A DNA stretch of 64,000 nucleotides from Variovorax sp. V213 (GCF_041154455.1 NZ_AP028664.1:1985001-2049000); one strand, 5' to 3'. Shown: positions 42,291 to 51,936, counted from the first letter of the stretch. A program made the numbers and translations. The notes: generated from the letters alone by a model not told the origin.

Positions 42291-42728
42291 TCAGCGATCG
42301 GTCTCGTCGTCCGGATCGATGGAAGCGCTCCAGCGGTTGTCCCAGTCGGCATGCCGTGCCGCGCCGTCGAGTTCGCGCCGATCGCGCTTGGTGGGCCGGC
42401 CCTGCACGATGGCCAGTGCCGGTTCGCTGCCCATGCGTCGCTGTTCCCGCATCGCGGCCTGCGCCGCAATGCTCTCCGGCGTTTCTTCATAGAGCTGCTG
42501 CGCCACGGGCGCCGGGCCTCGCTGGCCGCTCAAGCCGAGCACTGTGACCGTGCGCGTCACGGCCCCGAGACGGATGGCCACGGTGTCCCCCGCCTTGACC
42601 TCGCGGGAGGCCTTGGCGATGTCGCCGTTGACCTGCACCCGGTTCTTGCCGATTTCATCCGCAGCCAGGGATCGCGTCTTGAAGAAACGGGCGGCCCAGA
42701 GCCATTTGTCGATGCGCAAGCGATCCAT
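42291..42728 (-). CDS. hslR: Hsp15-like S4-domain RNA-binding protein
   Basis: A 145-residue protein with an N-terminal S4 RNA-binding domain: MDRLRIDKWLWAARFFKTRS, then NGDIAKASREVKAGDTVAI. Hsp15 in E. coli rescues stalled 50S subunits carrying nascent-chain tRNA after heat shock. The C-terminal tail is charged (GRPTKRDRRELDG). The start is where the family N-terminus begins; the frame continues upstream into the tctE gene without meaning. It ends next to PPK2. Confidence 0.87.
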   Translation of the reverse strand: MDRLRIDKWLWAARFFKTRSLAADEIGKNRVQVNGDIAKASREVKAGDTVAIRLGAVTRTVTVLGLSGQRGPAPVAQQLYEETPESIAAQAAMREQRRMGSEPALAIVQGRPTKRDRRELDGAARHADWDNRWSASIDPDDETDR

Positions 42729-42730
42729 AT

Positions 42731-44152
42731 TCAAGAATTGTGGCGGTAGACCGGGAGCCGCACGACGGCGTCGAGCCCGACCACCTGTGCGGAATTTTCC
42801 TGCGCGCTGCGGTTGTCCAGGCTGATGCGCCCGCCGAGCGCCAGCACGATCTCGCGGCAGATCGCGAGGCCCAGCCCGGAGCCGCTGGCCGTGTCGCCGG
42901 CGGAGAAGGGCGCGAACAGGCGCTGGCGCAGTTCGGCCGAAATGCCGGGTCCCTCGTCGCGCACCGTCAGCACGGCTTCGTGCGCGTCGGAGCGCACCAT
43001 GACGGAAAGCGCGCCACCCCGGGGGCTCTGCTTGATGGCGTTGTGCAACAAGTTGCGCGTGAGTTCCTGCAGCATCCACTGGTGCGCGCGGACCGTCACG
43101 GGGTGGTCGACGTCCAGTTCGAAATCCAGCGACTTGTCGGCAATCAGCGGCGAGAGGTCCAGCGCAATCTGGCGCACCACCGCGCCGAGCTCCAGCGGAA
43201 CCGATTCCGGCTGCTGACGCAGCTGCTCCACCTTGGCGAGCGACAGCATCTGGTTGGCGAGCGTGGTGGCACGCTCCACCGTCTGGCTGATCTCGCCCAG
43301 TGCCTGTTCGGGCGCCACATCGCCGCGCCTTGCCGACTGCACCTGCGCCTTGAGCACGGCCAGCGGCGTGCGCAACTGATGGGCACTGTCGCGCACGAAG
43401 CGCTTCTGGTGGTCGAGCAGGCGCTGCAGCCGGCCCATGACCTCGGTGGTGGCATCGACCAGCGGCCGCAGTTCGCGTGGCGCGTCGGGTGCATCGATCG
43501 GCGAAAGATCGTCGGCCGCGCGCTTCTCGATGGCTTCACCGAGCTCCCGCACCGGCCGCGTGGCGCGCTGCACCACCAGCACCGTGACCAGCGCGATGAC
43601 GCCCATCAGCAGCAGCTGCCGCCACAGCATGTCGACGAGCAGCTTGCGCACCAGCGTTTCGCGCAGCTCGAGGGTTTCGGCCACCTGCACCACGGCCATG
43701 CCGCGGCCGCGGCCGCTGGACACGGGTTGCAGCAACACAGCCATCCGAACGGGCTGGCCGCGAAAGCGTGCGTCGTAGAAATCGACCAGCGCCGAATAGG
43801 CTCCGCGATCGGGAATGCGGCCGCGCCAGAACGGCAGTTCGGCAAAGCCCGAGACCATTTCGCCGTCGAGGGCGGAAACACGGTAGAAAAGGCGGCTGCG
43901 GTTGTCTGCCTCGAAGGCCTCGAGCGCGGAATAGGGCACGATGGCGCGCAGCCGCGCTCCTTCGTCGTAGCCTTCCACGTCGAGCTGCTCGCCGATGGTC
44001 TTGGCCGAAGCGAGCAGCGTGCGGTCGTAGGCGGTGGTGGCGGCGGCCAGGCTCTGCCGGTACAGGCTCACGCTGTTGATCACGATGAAAAGCGCCACCG
44101 GCGCGAGAATGCCGAACAGCAGCCTCGCGCGCAGCGACAGGGCCGCCCTCAT
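42731..44152 (-). CDS. tctE: Sensor histidine kinase, TctE-like
   Basis: A 473-residue membrane sensor kinase. Transmembrane helices at ~8-28 and ~170-190 flank a periplasmic sensor domain; a HAMP-like linker follows (RATRPVRELGEAI). The phospho-accepting histidine is in RDSAHQLRTPLAVLKAQ (near 255). The ATPase has LLHNAIKQSP, DEGPGI and GSGLGLAI. Its start overlaps the tctD stop by ATGA, so the pair is co-translated. The adjacent divergent tctCBA operon points to control of tricarboxylate uptake, as for Salmonella TctDE. Confidence 0.88.
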   Translation of the reverse strand: MRAALSLRARLLFGILAPVALFIVINSVSLYRQSLAAATTAYDRTLLASAKTIGEQLDVEGYDEGARLRAIVPYSALEAFEADNRSRLFYRVSALDGEMVSGFAELPFWRGRIPDRGAYSALVDFYDARFRGQPVRMAVLLQPVSSGRGRGMAVVQVAETLELRETLVRKLLVDMLWRQLLLMGVIALVTVLVVQRATRPVRELGEAIEKRAADDLSPIDAPDAPRELRPLVDATTEVMGRLQRLLDHQKRFVRDSAHQLRTPLAVLKAQVQSARRGDVAPEQALGEISQTVERATTLANQMLSLAKVEQLRQQPESVPLELGAVVRQIALDLSPLIADKSLDFELDVDHPVTVRAHQWMLQELTRNLLHNAIKQSPRGGALSVMVRSDAHEAVLTVRDEGPGISAELRQRLFAPFSAGDTASGSGLGLAICREIVLALGGRISLDNRSAQENSAQVVGLDAVVRLPVYRHNS

Positions 44153-44829
44153 GACTCCGCGCGCAAGAGATAGCCCAGGCCGCGCAGCGTCATCAGCGCG
44201 GCACCGGTGCCCACGAGCTTCTTGCGCAGGCGATAGACCACCACCTCGACAGCCTCGTACTGCACGTCGGTTTCGCCTGGAAACACGAGCTCGAAAAGCC
44301 GTTCCTTGCTGACCGCATGGCCCGGCTTCATCATCAGCGCCTTGAGCAGCGCCAGTTCGCGTGGCGTGAGTTCCAGGATGCCGCCGCGGTGGTAGATGGC
44401 GCCGCTTTCGGGCTCGAAGCGCAGGCCGCCGACTTCCTGCGGATTCAGGATCGCGTCGGCGCCGGCGTTCTGGTGGCGCCGGCGCAGGGCGCGGATGCGC
44501 GCCTCCAGTTCGTCGAGATCGAAAGGCTTCGGCAGGTAGTCGTCGGCGCCGGCGTTCAGGCCCATGATGCGGTCGCCCACCGTGCCGCGGGCCGTCAGCA
44601 GCAGCACGGGCGTGCGCAGCCCCGCAGCGCGCGCCTCGGCCAGCACCTGGAGGCCGTCCAGGTTCGGCAGGCTCAGGTCGAGCGCCACCACGTCGGGCTC
44701 CAGGGCTCGCCATTGCTCGACGGCCAAGGCGCCGTCGCCGCAGATGCGCACGTCGATCTTGCTGCGGGCGAGGGCGCGCTGCAGGGTGACCTGCATCGAG
44801 GGATCGTCTTCGACCAGCAGCAGCTTCAT
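44149..44829 (-). CDS. tctD: OmpR-family response regulator, TctD-like
   Basis: A 226-residue regulator. The receiver domain (1-115) has acidic residues EDD near 7, phospho-acceptor Asp in VVALDLSLPN (near 51), and KPF near 101. The C-terminal winged-helix DNA-binding domain (~130-226) includes LELTPRELALLKALM and VVVYRLRKKL. Transcribed divergently from tctCBA across 127 bases, where its binding sites would be expected. I see no clear repeated operator there. Confidence 0.9.
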   Translation of the reverse strand: MKLLLVEDDPSMQVTLQRALARSKIDVRICGDGALAVEQWRALEPDVVALDLSLPNLDGLQVLAEARAAGLRTPVLLLTARGTVGDRIMGLNAGADDYLPKPFDLDELEARIRALRRRHQNAGADAILNPQEVGGLRFEPESGAIYHRGGILELTPRELALLKALMMKPGHAVSKERLFELVFPGETDVQYEAVEVVVYRLRKKLVGTGAALMTLRGLGYLLRAES

Positions 44830-44956
44830 GGGTGTGAAAGGGGGAATGGTACTTCGGTGTTTTCCCCAGTCCGGTGGACAGCCAACTGACAGCAGGGCGG
44901 CGCATGATAGCGGCTCAGGTCCAAGTCAGGTTTTCTTTAGTTACCAGGAGACATCG

Positions 44957-45916
44957 ATGCGTCGCGACACCTTTTTGAAGTCATTGGCCGCGCTGGCCGC
45001 CGCCGGAGCGCTGCCGTTGTCGGCGCGCGCCGCAGCCAACGTCAAGATGATGATTCCAGCCAACCCGGGCGGTGGCTGGGACACCACGGGCCGCGCGCTG
45101 GGCAAGGCAATGACCGAAGCCAAGCTGGCCGACACGGTCACCTATGACAACAAGGGCGGCGCCGCTGGCGCACTGGGCCTGGCCCAGTTCGTGAACGGCT
45201 CCAAGGGCGATCCGAACGCGCTCATGGTGATGGGCTCCGTCATGCTCGGCGGCATCATCACCGGCAAGCCGCCGGTCAATCTGTCGCAGGCCACGCCCAT
45301 CGCGCGCATGACCACCGAATACAACGTCTTCGTGCTGCCGGCCAATTCGCCCTTCAAGACCATGAAGGACGTGGTCGAGCAGCTCAAGAAAGACCCCGGC
45401 AGCGTCAAGTGGGGCGGCGGTTCGCGCGGCTCCACCGAACACATTGCCGCGGCCATGATCGCGCAGAAGGTCGGCGCCGATCCGTCCAAGATCAACTACG
45501 TGGCCTTCCGGGGCGGCGGCGAGGCCACGGCGGCCATCCTGGGCGGCAACGTCACCATCGGCGGCAGCGGCTACAGCGAGTTCGCCGAGTACATTGCCGC
45601 CGGCAAGATGAAAGCTGTCGCCGTCACGTCTGCCCAGCGTCTGCCGGGCATCAACGTGCCCACGCTCAAGGAGCAGGGCATCGACGTCGAGATCGGCAAC
45701 TGGCGCGGCGTCTACGGCGCCCCTGGCATCACCGCCGAGCAGCGCAAGGCGCTGACCGACATGGTGCTGGCTGCCCTCAAGAGCCCGTCGTGGGCCGAAT
45801 CGCTCAAGAAGAACGACTGGACGCCGGCCGTGCTTTCGGGCGAGGCCTTTGCCAAGTTCGTCGATGACGACTTCGCCAGCCTGCGCGCCATCATGGCCAA
45901 GTCCGGAATGATCTGA
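44957..45916 (+). CDS. tctC: Tricarboxylate-binding protein TctC (tripartite tricarboxylate transporter)
   Basis: A 319-residue periplasmic binding protein of the TTT/Bug family. N-terminal signal MRRDTFLKSLAALAAAGALP ending ARA (twin Arg but weak Tat consensus). The mature start MMIPANPGGGWDTTGRALG is typical of TctC-type receptors. CCAGGAG sits 6 bases before the ATG. It probably binds citrate or a related carboxylate and delivers it to TctAB. Confidence 0.9.
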   Translation: MRRDTFLKSLAALAAAGALPLSARAAANVKMMIPANPGGGWDTTGRALGKAMTEAKLADTVTYDNKGGAAGALGLAQFVNGSKGDPNALMVMGSVMLGGIITGKPPVNLSQATPIARMTTEYNVFVLPANSPFKTMKDVVEQLKKDPGSVKWGGGSRGSTEHIAAAMIAQKVGADPSKINYVAFRGGGEATAAILGGNVTIGGSGYSEFAEYIAAGKMKAVAVTSAQRLPGINVPTLKEQGIDVEIGNWRGVYGAPGITAEQRKALTDMVLAALKSPSWAESLKKNDWTPAVLSGEAFAKFVDDDFASLRAIMAKSGMI

Positions 45917-45927
45917 ATTTGGCTCGC

Positions 45928-46023
45928 CCCCAGTCTTCGCGCACTTCGTGTCGCTACGCCAGCCCCCTACCGGGGGCAACACCAGAGGCCCGGCGGAGCC
46001 GGTTCCTCGGTGTTTCTGGAAGG
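45928..46023. repeat. Comamonadaceae-type intergenic repeat between tctC and tctB
   Basis: Contains the familiar CGCACTTCGTGTCGCTACGC core, then a hairpin GCCCCC TACC GGGGGC (45962-45977) and a second imperfect stem (AACACCaGAGG ... CCTCGGTGTT). It separates tctC from tctB by 181 bases and could reduce downstream expression relative to the binding protein. Confidence 0.6.
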
Positions 46024-46097
46024 GGGCGGGGGCTCTTTCGAATCGTGGGACGCCGTTCAGCGGCCCACCATTCTTTTCCCTGACTGCGGAGCAAAAA

Positions 46098-46634
46098 ATG
46101 ACAACTCCAGAATCCTCGGTCTCGCCGCAACCCGCGGCTGTCTGGCCGCAAACCCTGGTCGGCGCCGGCGTGCTGCTGACCGGCCTGGCGCTGGCTTTCG
46201 GCGCCATCGGCATTCCTTCCGAGGCCGGCTATGGCGGCGTCGGCCCCAACTTCCTGCCCTGGCTGGTGTCGGGCGTACTCACGCTGTGCGGCGGCTGGAT
46301 CCTCTGGGAAGCACGCACCGGCGGCTTTCGCGAGCTCGACGCACCTACGGGCGCCGAACATGCCTACTGGCCGGGTTTCGTCTGGGTGTCGGCCGGCCTG
46401 CTGCTCAATGCGGCGCTCATCACCCAGCTCGGCTTCATCCTGAGCTGCACGCTGTGCTACGTGCTGGCCGTGCAGGGCCTGCGCCGCGCGAGCGGCCAGC
46501 CTTCGGCGAACCAGCCGCGCACCTGGGCCATCGACCTCCTGACCGGTGCCCTCATCTCGGCGCCCGTGTTCTGGATGTTCACCAAGTTCCTGGCCATCAA
46601 CCTGCCGGGCCTCACGACCACGGGCTGGATCTGA
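46098..46634 (+). CDS. tctB: TctB, small membrane subunit of tricarboxylate transporter
   Basis: A 178-residue membrane protein with about four hydrophobic helices (LVGAGVLLTGLALAFGAIG, FLPWLVSGVLTLCGGWIL, WVSAGLLLNAALITQLGF, LLTGALISAPVFWMFTKF), matching the small TctB subunit. It precedes tctA by one base. The start at 46098 has GCGGAGC upstream and follows the repeat element. Confidence 0.88.
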   Translation: MTTPESSVSPQPAAVWPQTLVGAGVLLTGLALAFGAIGIPSEAGYGGVGPNFLPWLVSGVLTLCGGWILWEARTGGFRELDAPTGAEHAYWPGFVWVSAGLLLNAALITQLGFILSCTLCYVLAVQGLRRASGQPSANQPRTWAIDLLTGALISAPVFWMFTKFLAINLPGLTTTGWI

Positions 46635-46635
46635 C

Positions 46636-48150
46636 ATGGAAATCTTCAACGCACTCATGACGGGTTTCGCCGCGGCGATCACCCCGGTCAATCTGCTCTG
46701 GTGCCTGGTGGGCTGCGCCCTCGGCACGGCCGTCGGCGTGTTGCCGGGCATCGGCCCGGCCGTGGCGGTGGCCATGCTGCTGCCCATTACCGGCAAGGTC
46801 GACATCACGGCCTCGATGATCTTCTTCTCGGGCATCTACTACGGCGCCATGTACGGCGGCTCGACCACGTCGATCCTGCTCAACACGCCGGGTGAAACGG
46901 CCAGCATGGTCACGGCGATGGAAGGCAACAAGATGGCCAAGAGCGGACGCGCAGGCGCTGCGCTCGCCACCGCCGCCATCGGCTCCTTCGTGGCCGGCAC
47001 CATCGCCACCGTCATCGTCACGCTGTTCGCGCCCTTCGTGGCCGAGTTTGCCGTGAAGCTCGGGCCGCCCGAGTATTTCCTGCTGATGCTGCTGGCCTTC
47101 ACCACGGTGAGCGCGGTGCTGGGCAAGAGCACGCTGCGCGGCATGACGGCGCTGTTCATCGGCCTCGCGGCCGGCTGCGTCGGCCTCGACCAGATCTCGG
47201 GCCAGGGCCGCTACACCGGCGGCATCCCCGAACTGCTCGACGGCATCGAGATCGTGCTGGTGGCGGTCGGCCTGTTTGCGGTGGCCGAAGTGCTGTACGC
47301 GGTGCTCTACGAGGGCAAGGTGGTCGAAGGCCAGAACAAGCTGAGCCGCGTCCACATGACCAAGCGCGACTGGAAACGCTCGATTCCCGCATGGTTGCGC
47401 GGCACCGCCATTGGCACGCCCTTCGGCTGCATTCCCGCGGGCGGCACGGAGATTCCGACGTTCCTGAGCTATGCGATGGAAAAGAAGCTGGCCAAGAAGC
47501 CGGAAGACAAGGCCGAGTTCGGTACCGCTGGCGCCATCGAAGGCGTGGCCGGCCCCGAAGCCGCCAACAACGCCACCGTGACCGCGGCGCTGATTCCGCT
47601 GCTCACGCTCGGCATTCCGACGTCGAACACCACCGCCATCCTGCTCGGCGCGTTCCAGAACTACGGCATCCAGCCGGGGCCGCAGTTGTTCACCACCTCG
47701 GCCGCGCTGGTGTGGGCGCTGATCGCGTCGCTCTATATCGGCAACGTGATGCTGCTGGTGCTGAACCTGCCGATGGTCGGGCTGTGGGTCAAGCTGCTGA
47801 AGATTCCCAAGCCGCAGCTCTACGCGGGCATCCTGATCTTCGCGACGGTGGGTGCCTACGGCATGCGCCAGAGCGCGTTCGACCTGTTCCTGCTCTACGC
47901 CATCGGCCTGCTCGGCGTGGTGATGCGGCGCTTCGACTTCCCGACCGCTCCCGTGGTGGTGGGCATGATCCTCGGGCCGCTCGCCGAAGCGCAATTGCGC
48001 AATGCCATGTCGATCGGAGAGGGCAGTGCTGGGGTGTTCTTCCAGCGGCCGATGTCGATCACGCTGGTGGTCATCATCGTGGCTGTGCTGGTGTTGCCGC
48101 GCGTGGCCAAGCGCATGAGTGAGCGGAAGTTGGCTCGGCTGGCGGTCTGA
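46636..48150 (+). CDS. tctA: TctA, large membrane subunit of tricarboxylate transporter
   Basis: A 504-residue polytopic protein with roughly 10-12 membrane helices. It carries the family motifs GVLPGIGPAVAVAMLLPIT (near residue 35), MYGGSTTSILLNTPGE (near 72), AIGTPFGCIPAGGTEIPTFL (near 258) and LGIPTSNTTAILLGAFQ (near 328). It forms the cation-coupled translocation path with TctB. The stop is followed by the large inverted repeat. Confidence 0.93.
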   Translation: MEIFNALMTGFAAAITPVNLLWCLVGCALGTAVGVLPGIGPAVAVAMLLPITGKVDITASMIFFSGIYYGAMYGGSTTSILLNTPGETASMVTAMEGNKMAKSGRAGAALATAAIGSFVAGTIATVIVTLFAPFVAEFAVKLGPPEYFLLMLLAFTTVSAVLGKSTLRGMTALFIGLAAGCVGLDQISGQGRYTGGIPELLDGIEIVLVAVGLFAVAEVLYAVLYEGKVVEGQNKLSRVHMTKRDWKRSIPAWLRGTAIGTPFGCIPAGGTEIPTFLSYAMEKKLAKKPEDKAEFGTAGAIEGVAGPEAANNATVTAALIPLLTLGIPTSNTTAILLGAFQNYGIQPGPQLFTTSAALVWALIASLYIGNVMLLVLNLPMVGLWVKLLKIPKPQLYAGILIFATVGAYGMRQSAFDLFLLYAIGLLGVVMRRFDFPTAPVVVGMILGPLAEAQLRNAMSIGEGSAGVFFQRPMSITLVVIIVAVLVLPRVAKRMSERKLARLAV

Positions 48151-48190
48151 CTTTGCCCTCTTTTTAGGGGGCGAAGGGTAGTTGTTTTTT

Positions 48191-48788
48191 GCCGCTGTGC
48201 GGCGTTTGTTTCCCGAGGCCGGGCCTCGCCCCGGCGGGCGAGCTACTTTCTTTTGCTTCGCCAAAAGAAAGTAGCCAAAGAAAAGGCGACCCCACTGTCT
48301 GCGACCCCTTCGCTGCGCTACGGGGCAACCTGCGGTGCTCGGGTTTCGCGGGGTCTCGCAGAACTCGCTTCGCTCAGACAGCTGCGAGCCCTGATCCGCG
48401 AAACCCTGCGCTCCTCGGCGCATACAGAGGGGCTGGGAGACCGAACGGGCCTTTGCTTCGCTCGGCCACCAGGCCACCGCGGCGCTGCGCGCCGCGGTGG
48501 TTGGTATTGGCTGTTGGGGCCGAGCGAGAGCGAAGGCTGCCCGCTCCCACCCCTTCTGTATGCGCCGAGGAGCGCAGATGGAGGCGGGATCAGGGCCGCA
48601 GCTGTTTGAGCGAAGCGAGTTCTGCGGACCCCCGCCGGAGTCGAGCACCGCAGGTTGCCCGTAGCGAAGCGGAGGGACGCAGACAGTAGGGTCGCCTTTT
48701 CTTTGCTTACTTTCTTTTGGCGAAGCAAAAGAAAGTGAGTCCGCCGCCGGGCGGATATCCCGGCCTCGGAAAACAAACACCGCGCAGC
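48191..48788. repeat. ~600-bp imperfect inverted repeat between convergent operons
   Basis: The 675-base gap between tctA and the RND permease holds no gene but folds back on itself almost entirely. GCCGCTGTGC-GGCGTTTGTTT (48191-48211) at the left matches the complement of AAACAAACACCGCGCAGC at 48771-48788, with similarity continuing inward to a centre at 48474-48500 (CCACCGCGGCGC TGC GCGCCGCGGTGG). Each arm has its own hairpin: CTACTTTCTTTTG/CAAAAGAAAGTAG at 48243-48274 and CTTTCTTTTG/CAAAAGAAAG at 48710-48735. The CTTTCTTTTGCTTCGCC core is a dispersed element in this family by recollection. Confidence 0.85.
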
Positions 48789-48825
48789 ATCAAAGAGGCC
48801 GCCCCCTCTCAAAGAGAGTCAAGAG

Positions 48826-51800
48826 TCAGCCAGCCGTCCGCTCAACCAAGTCATCATCGATATGCGGATCGGCCGGCTGCCCCCGCACCTTGCGCACCGT
48901 ACGCCGAATCCAGTGTTCGATGTCGTCCACATAAGTGAACACAGCCGGCACCACCAGCAAGCTCAGCACGGTCGACGTAATCAGCCCGCCAATCACCGCC
49001 ATCGCCATCGGTGACCGGAAGCTCGAATCGGCGGCGCCCAGGCCGATGGCGATCGGCAGCATGCCCGCACCCATGGCCAGCGTGGTCATGATGATCGGCC
49101 GGGCGCGCTTGTGGCAGGCATCGCGCAGGGCCTCCCAGCGGGTCATGCCGTGGTCGCGGCGCGCCACGATTGCGTACTCCACCAGCAGGATCGAGTTCTT
49201 GGTGGCAACACCCATCAGCATGATCAACCCGATCAGCGACGGCATCGACAGCGCCTTCTGCCCAATGAGCAGGCCCACGAAGGCGCCGCCAAGCGCCAGG
49301 GGCAGTGCGCAAAGAATCGTCACCGGATGCAGGAAGTCCTTGAAGAGCAGCACCAGCACGATGTAGATGCACAGCACGCCCGTGAGCATCGCAAGGCCGA
49401 AGCTCGCGAACAGCTCGGTCATCACTTCCGCATCGCCCACTTCGGTCACGCGCACGCCGGGCGGCAGCTTCTGGATCGAGGGTAGCGCCGTGACCGCGGT
49501 CTTGGCATCGCCGAGGCCCACGCCCGAAAGCTCGATCTCGAAGTTGACGTTGCGCGAGCGGTCATAGCGGTCGATGACGGCCGGGCCGCCTTCCATCGTC
49601 AGCGAAGCCACCTGACTCAGCATGACGGGCCCGCGTGCGCCGGGCACCGAGAGGCGGCCGAGCAGGTCGAGGTTCTGCCGTGCCGAGTCTTCGAGCTTCA
49701 CCACGATGGGCACCTGCCGCTGCGCGAGGTTCAGCTTGGCCAGCGCCTGGTCGTAGTCGCCCAGCGTGGCCACGCGCAGCGTCTCGGCGATGGCGGAACT
49801 GGTCACGCCCAGGTCGGCGGCGCGTGCGAAGTCGGGGCGCACGGCAATCTCGGGGCGCACGAGGCTCGCGGTCGAGGTGATGTTGCCGAGGCCGGGAACC
49901 GTGCGCAGGTCTTTCTCGACCGCGCTGGCCGCACTGGCCAGCGCCGCCGGGTCTTCACCGGTGAGCGCGAGGATGTATTTTTCGCCCGAGCCGCCGAGGC
50001 CCACGGTGCTGCGCACGCCGGGCAGGGTTTCGAGCGCCGCGCGGATCTGGTTCTCGATCATCTGCTTGCGCGGGCGGTCGCCGCGCTCGTCGAGCTTGAT
50101 GGTGAGCGTGGCCTTGCGCGTTTCGGGCGTACCGAAGTTGGCGAAGGGATCGCCGCCCGCGCTGCCGCCCGCCACGGTGGTGTAGACGCTTTTCACGTGC
50201 TTGATCTGCATCACGCGGCGCCGCGTTTCTTCCGCGGCCGCGGTGGTCTGCGCGAGCGTGGAGCCGGGAGCGAGCGAAAGATAGATCTGTGTCTGCGAGT
50301 TGTCGTCCGGCGGAATGAAGCCGGTCTTCAGCAGCGGGATCATCGCCAGCGAACCGAAGAAGAAGAGGGTGGCGAGCACCATCGTCTTGAAGCGATGGTG
50401 CGTGCTCCATTCCACGGCGCGCATGTAGGCGGTGAGCCAGCGCGGCTCCTTTTCGGCACCGACCACCGGCTTCAGGATATAGGCCGCCATCATGGGCGTG
50501 AGCACCCGCGCCACCACCAGCGACGCGAACACCGCCAGCGAGGCTGTCCAGCCGAACTGCTTGAAGAACTTGCCGGCCACGCCGCTCATGAAGGCCGTGG
50601 GCAGGAATACCGCGATCAGCGTGAAGGTGGTGGCGATCACCGCCAGGCCGATTTCGTCGGCCGCCTCCATGGCCGCCTCGTAAGGCGACTTGCCCATGCG
50701 CAGGTGGCGCACGATGTTTTCCACCTCCACGATGGCATCGTCCACCAATATCCCGACCACCAGCGAGAGCGCGAGCAGCGAGATCACGTTGACCGAGAAG
50801 CCCAGCAGGTGCATGCCGATGAAGGCCGGAATCACGGACATGGGCAATGCCACGGCCGAGACGAAAGTGGCGCGCCAGTCGCGCAGGAACAGCCACACCA
50901 CGATCACGGCCAGGATCGCGCCCTCGTACAGCAGGTGCAGCGAGCCGTCGTACTCCTCTTCCACCGGGTCGACGAAGTTGAAGGCCTCCGTCAGCTCGAT
51001 GTCGGGGCGCTGCACGCGCAGGTCGGCCAGCGCCTTCTGGATGGCGCGGCCCACCTCCACCTCGCTGGCGCCGCGGCTTCGGGCTACTTCGAAGCCGACG
51101 ACCGGCTTGCCGTTGAGCAACGCGGCGGCGCGCGGCTCGGCGATGGTGTCGCTGATGCGCGCCACCTGGTCGAGCCGGACGCGGCGGCCGTCGGAGAGCG
51201 CGATCTGCATGTCGGCAAGCTGGTCGGCCGACTGCACGGTGGCCATGGTGCGCACCGGCTGCTCGCTGCCGCCCAGGTCGATGCGGCCGCCGGCGCTTTC
51301 GGTCTGCACCTGGCGCAGCTGGCGCGAGATGTCGGCCGCCGAGGCGCCCAGCGCCTGCAGCTTGGCCGGATCGAGATCGACGTGCACCTGGCGTGTGACG
51401 CCGCCCACGCGGTTCACCGCACCCACGCCCGGAAGCGCGAGCAGCTTCTTGGTGATGTCGTTGTCCACGTACCAGCTCAGCGCCTCGATGTCCATGCGCG
51501 ACGAGGCGATGGTGAAGGCCAGCACCGGCTGGGCCGCGAAGTCGAGCTTGGTGACCACCGGGTCGCGCACGTCGGCCGGCAGGTCGGCGCGCACGCGCTG
51601 CACCGCGGAGCGCACGTCGTCCACGGCTTCCTGCACCGGCTTCTCGAGGCGGAACTCGACGATCAGCGTGGCGGCGCCGTCCTGCACCTTGGTCGTGATG
51701 TGCTTCAGGCCCTGCACCGTGGCAATGGAGTTCTCGAGCTTGCGCGCGACGTCGGTCTCGAGCTGCGAAGGCGCAGCGCCGGGCAGCGAGGCCGATACCG

Positions 51801-51936
51801 TGACGGTCGGCAGGTCGATGTCCGGAAAGTTCTGCACCTTCATCGCGTTGAACGAGAGCAGCCCACCGAAGGTGAGCAGCACGAACAGCATCACCGCCGG
51901 AATCGGGTTGCGGATGGACCATGCGGAAACGTTCAT
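48826..51936 (-). CDS. RND efflux transporter permease (AcrB/HAE-1 type)
   Basis: A 1036-residue inner-membrane proton antiporter with 12 expected helices and two large periplasmic loops. The proton-relay aspartate pair is present in LVVGILVDDAIVEVENI (TM4), as is the TM10 lysine in GLIMLMGVATKNSILLVEYA. The N-terminus SAWSIRNPIPAVMLFVLLTF is typical. It forms a tripartite pump with the adaptor and outer-membrane genes upstream. It overlaps the adaptor stop by ATGA (51933-51936). The substrate is not predictable; multidrug-type compounds are likely. Confidence 0.92.
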   Translation of the reverse strand: MNVSAWSIRNPIPAVMLFVLLTFGGLLSFNAMKVQNFPDIDLPTVTVSASLPGAAPSQLETDVARKLENSIATVQGLKHITTKVQDGAATLIVEFRLEKPVQEAVDDVRSAVQRVRADLPADVRDPVVTKLDFAAQPVLAFTIASSRMDIEALSWYVDNDITKKLLALPGVGAVNRVGGVTRQVHVDLDPAKLQALGASAADISRQLRQVQTESAGGRIDLGGSEQPVRTMATVQSADQLADMQIALSDGRRVRLDQVARISDTIAEPRAAALLNGKPVVGFEVARSRGASEVEVGRAIQKALADLRVQRPDIELTEAFNFVDPVEEEYDGSLHLLYEGAILAVIVVWLFLRDWRATFVSAVALPMSVIPAFIGMHLLGFSVNVISLLALSLVVGILVDDAIVEVENIVRHLRMGKSPYEAAMEAADEIGLAVIATTFTLIAVFLPTAFMSGVAGKFFKQFGWTASLAVFASLVVARVLTPMMAAYILKPVVGAEKEPRWLTAYMRAVEWSTHHRFKTMVLATLFFFGSLAMIPLLKTGFIPPDDNSQTQIYLSLAPGSTLAQTTAAAEETRRRVMQIKHVKSVYTTVAGGSAGGDPFANFGTPETRKATLTIKLDERGDRPRKQMIENQIRAALETLPGVRSTVGLGGSGEKYILALTGEDPAALASAASAVEKDLRTVPGLGNITSTASLVRPEIAVRPDFARAADLGVTSSAIAETLRVATLGDYDQALAKLNLAQRQVPIVVKLEDSARQNLDLLGRLSVPGARGPVMLSQVASLTMEGGPAVIDRYDRSRNVNFEIELSGVGLGDAKTAVTALPSIQKLPPGVRVTEVGDAEVMTELFASFGLAMLTGVLCIYIVLVLLFKDFLHPVTILCALPLALGGAFVGLLIGQKALSMPSLIGLIMLMGVATKNSILLVEYAIVARRDHGMTRWEALRDACHKRARPIIMTTLAMGAGMLPIAIGLGAADSSFRSPMAMAVIGGLITSTVLSLLVVPAVFTYVDDIEHWIRRTVRKVRGQPADPHIDDDLVERTAG

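Noticed and set aside
48151..48825. Insertion sequence between tctA and the RND permease
   Set aside because: There is no transposase-like frame, and the two arms are the whole element; it is reported as an inverted repeat instead.
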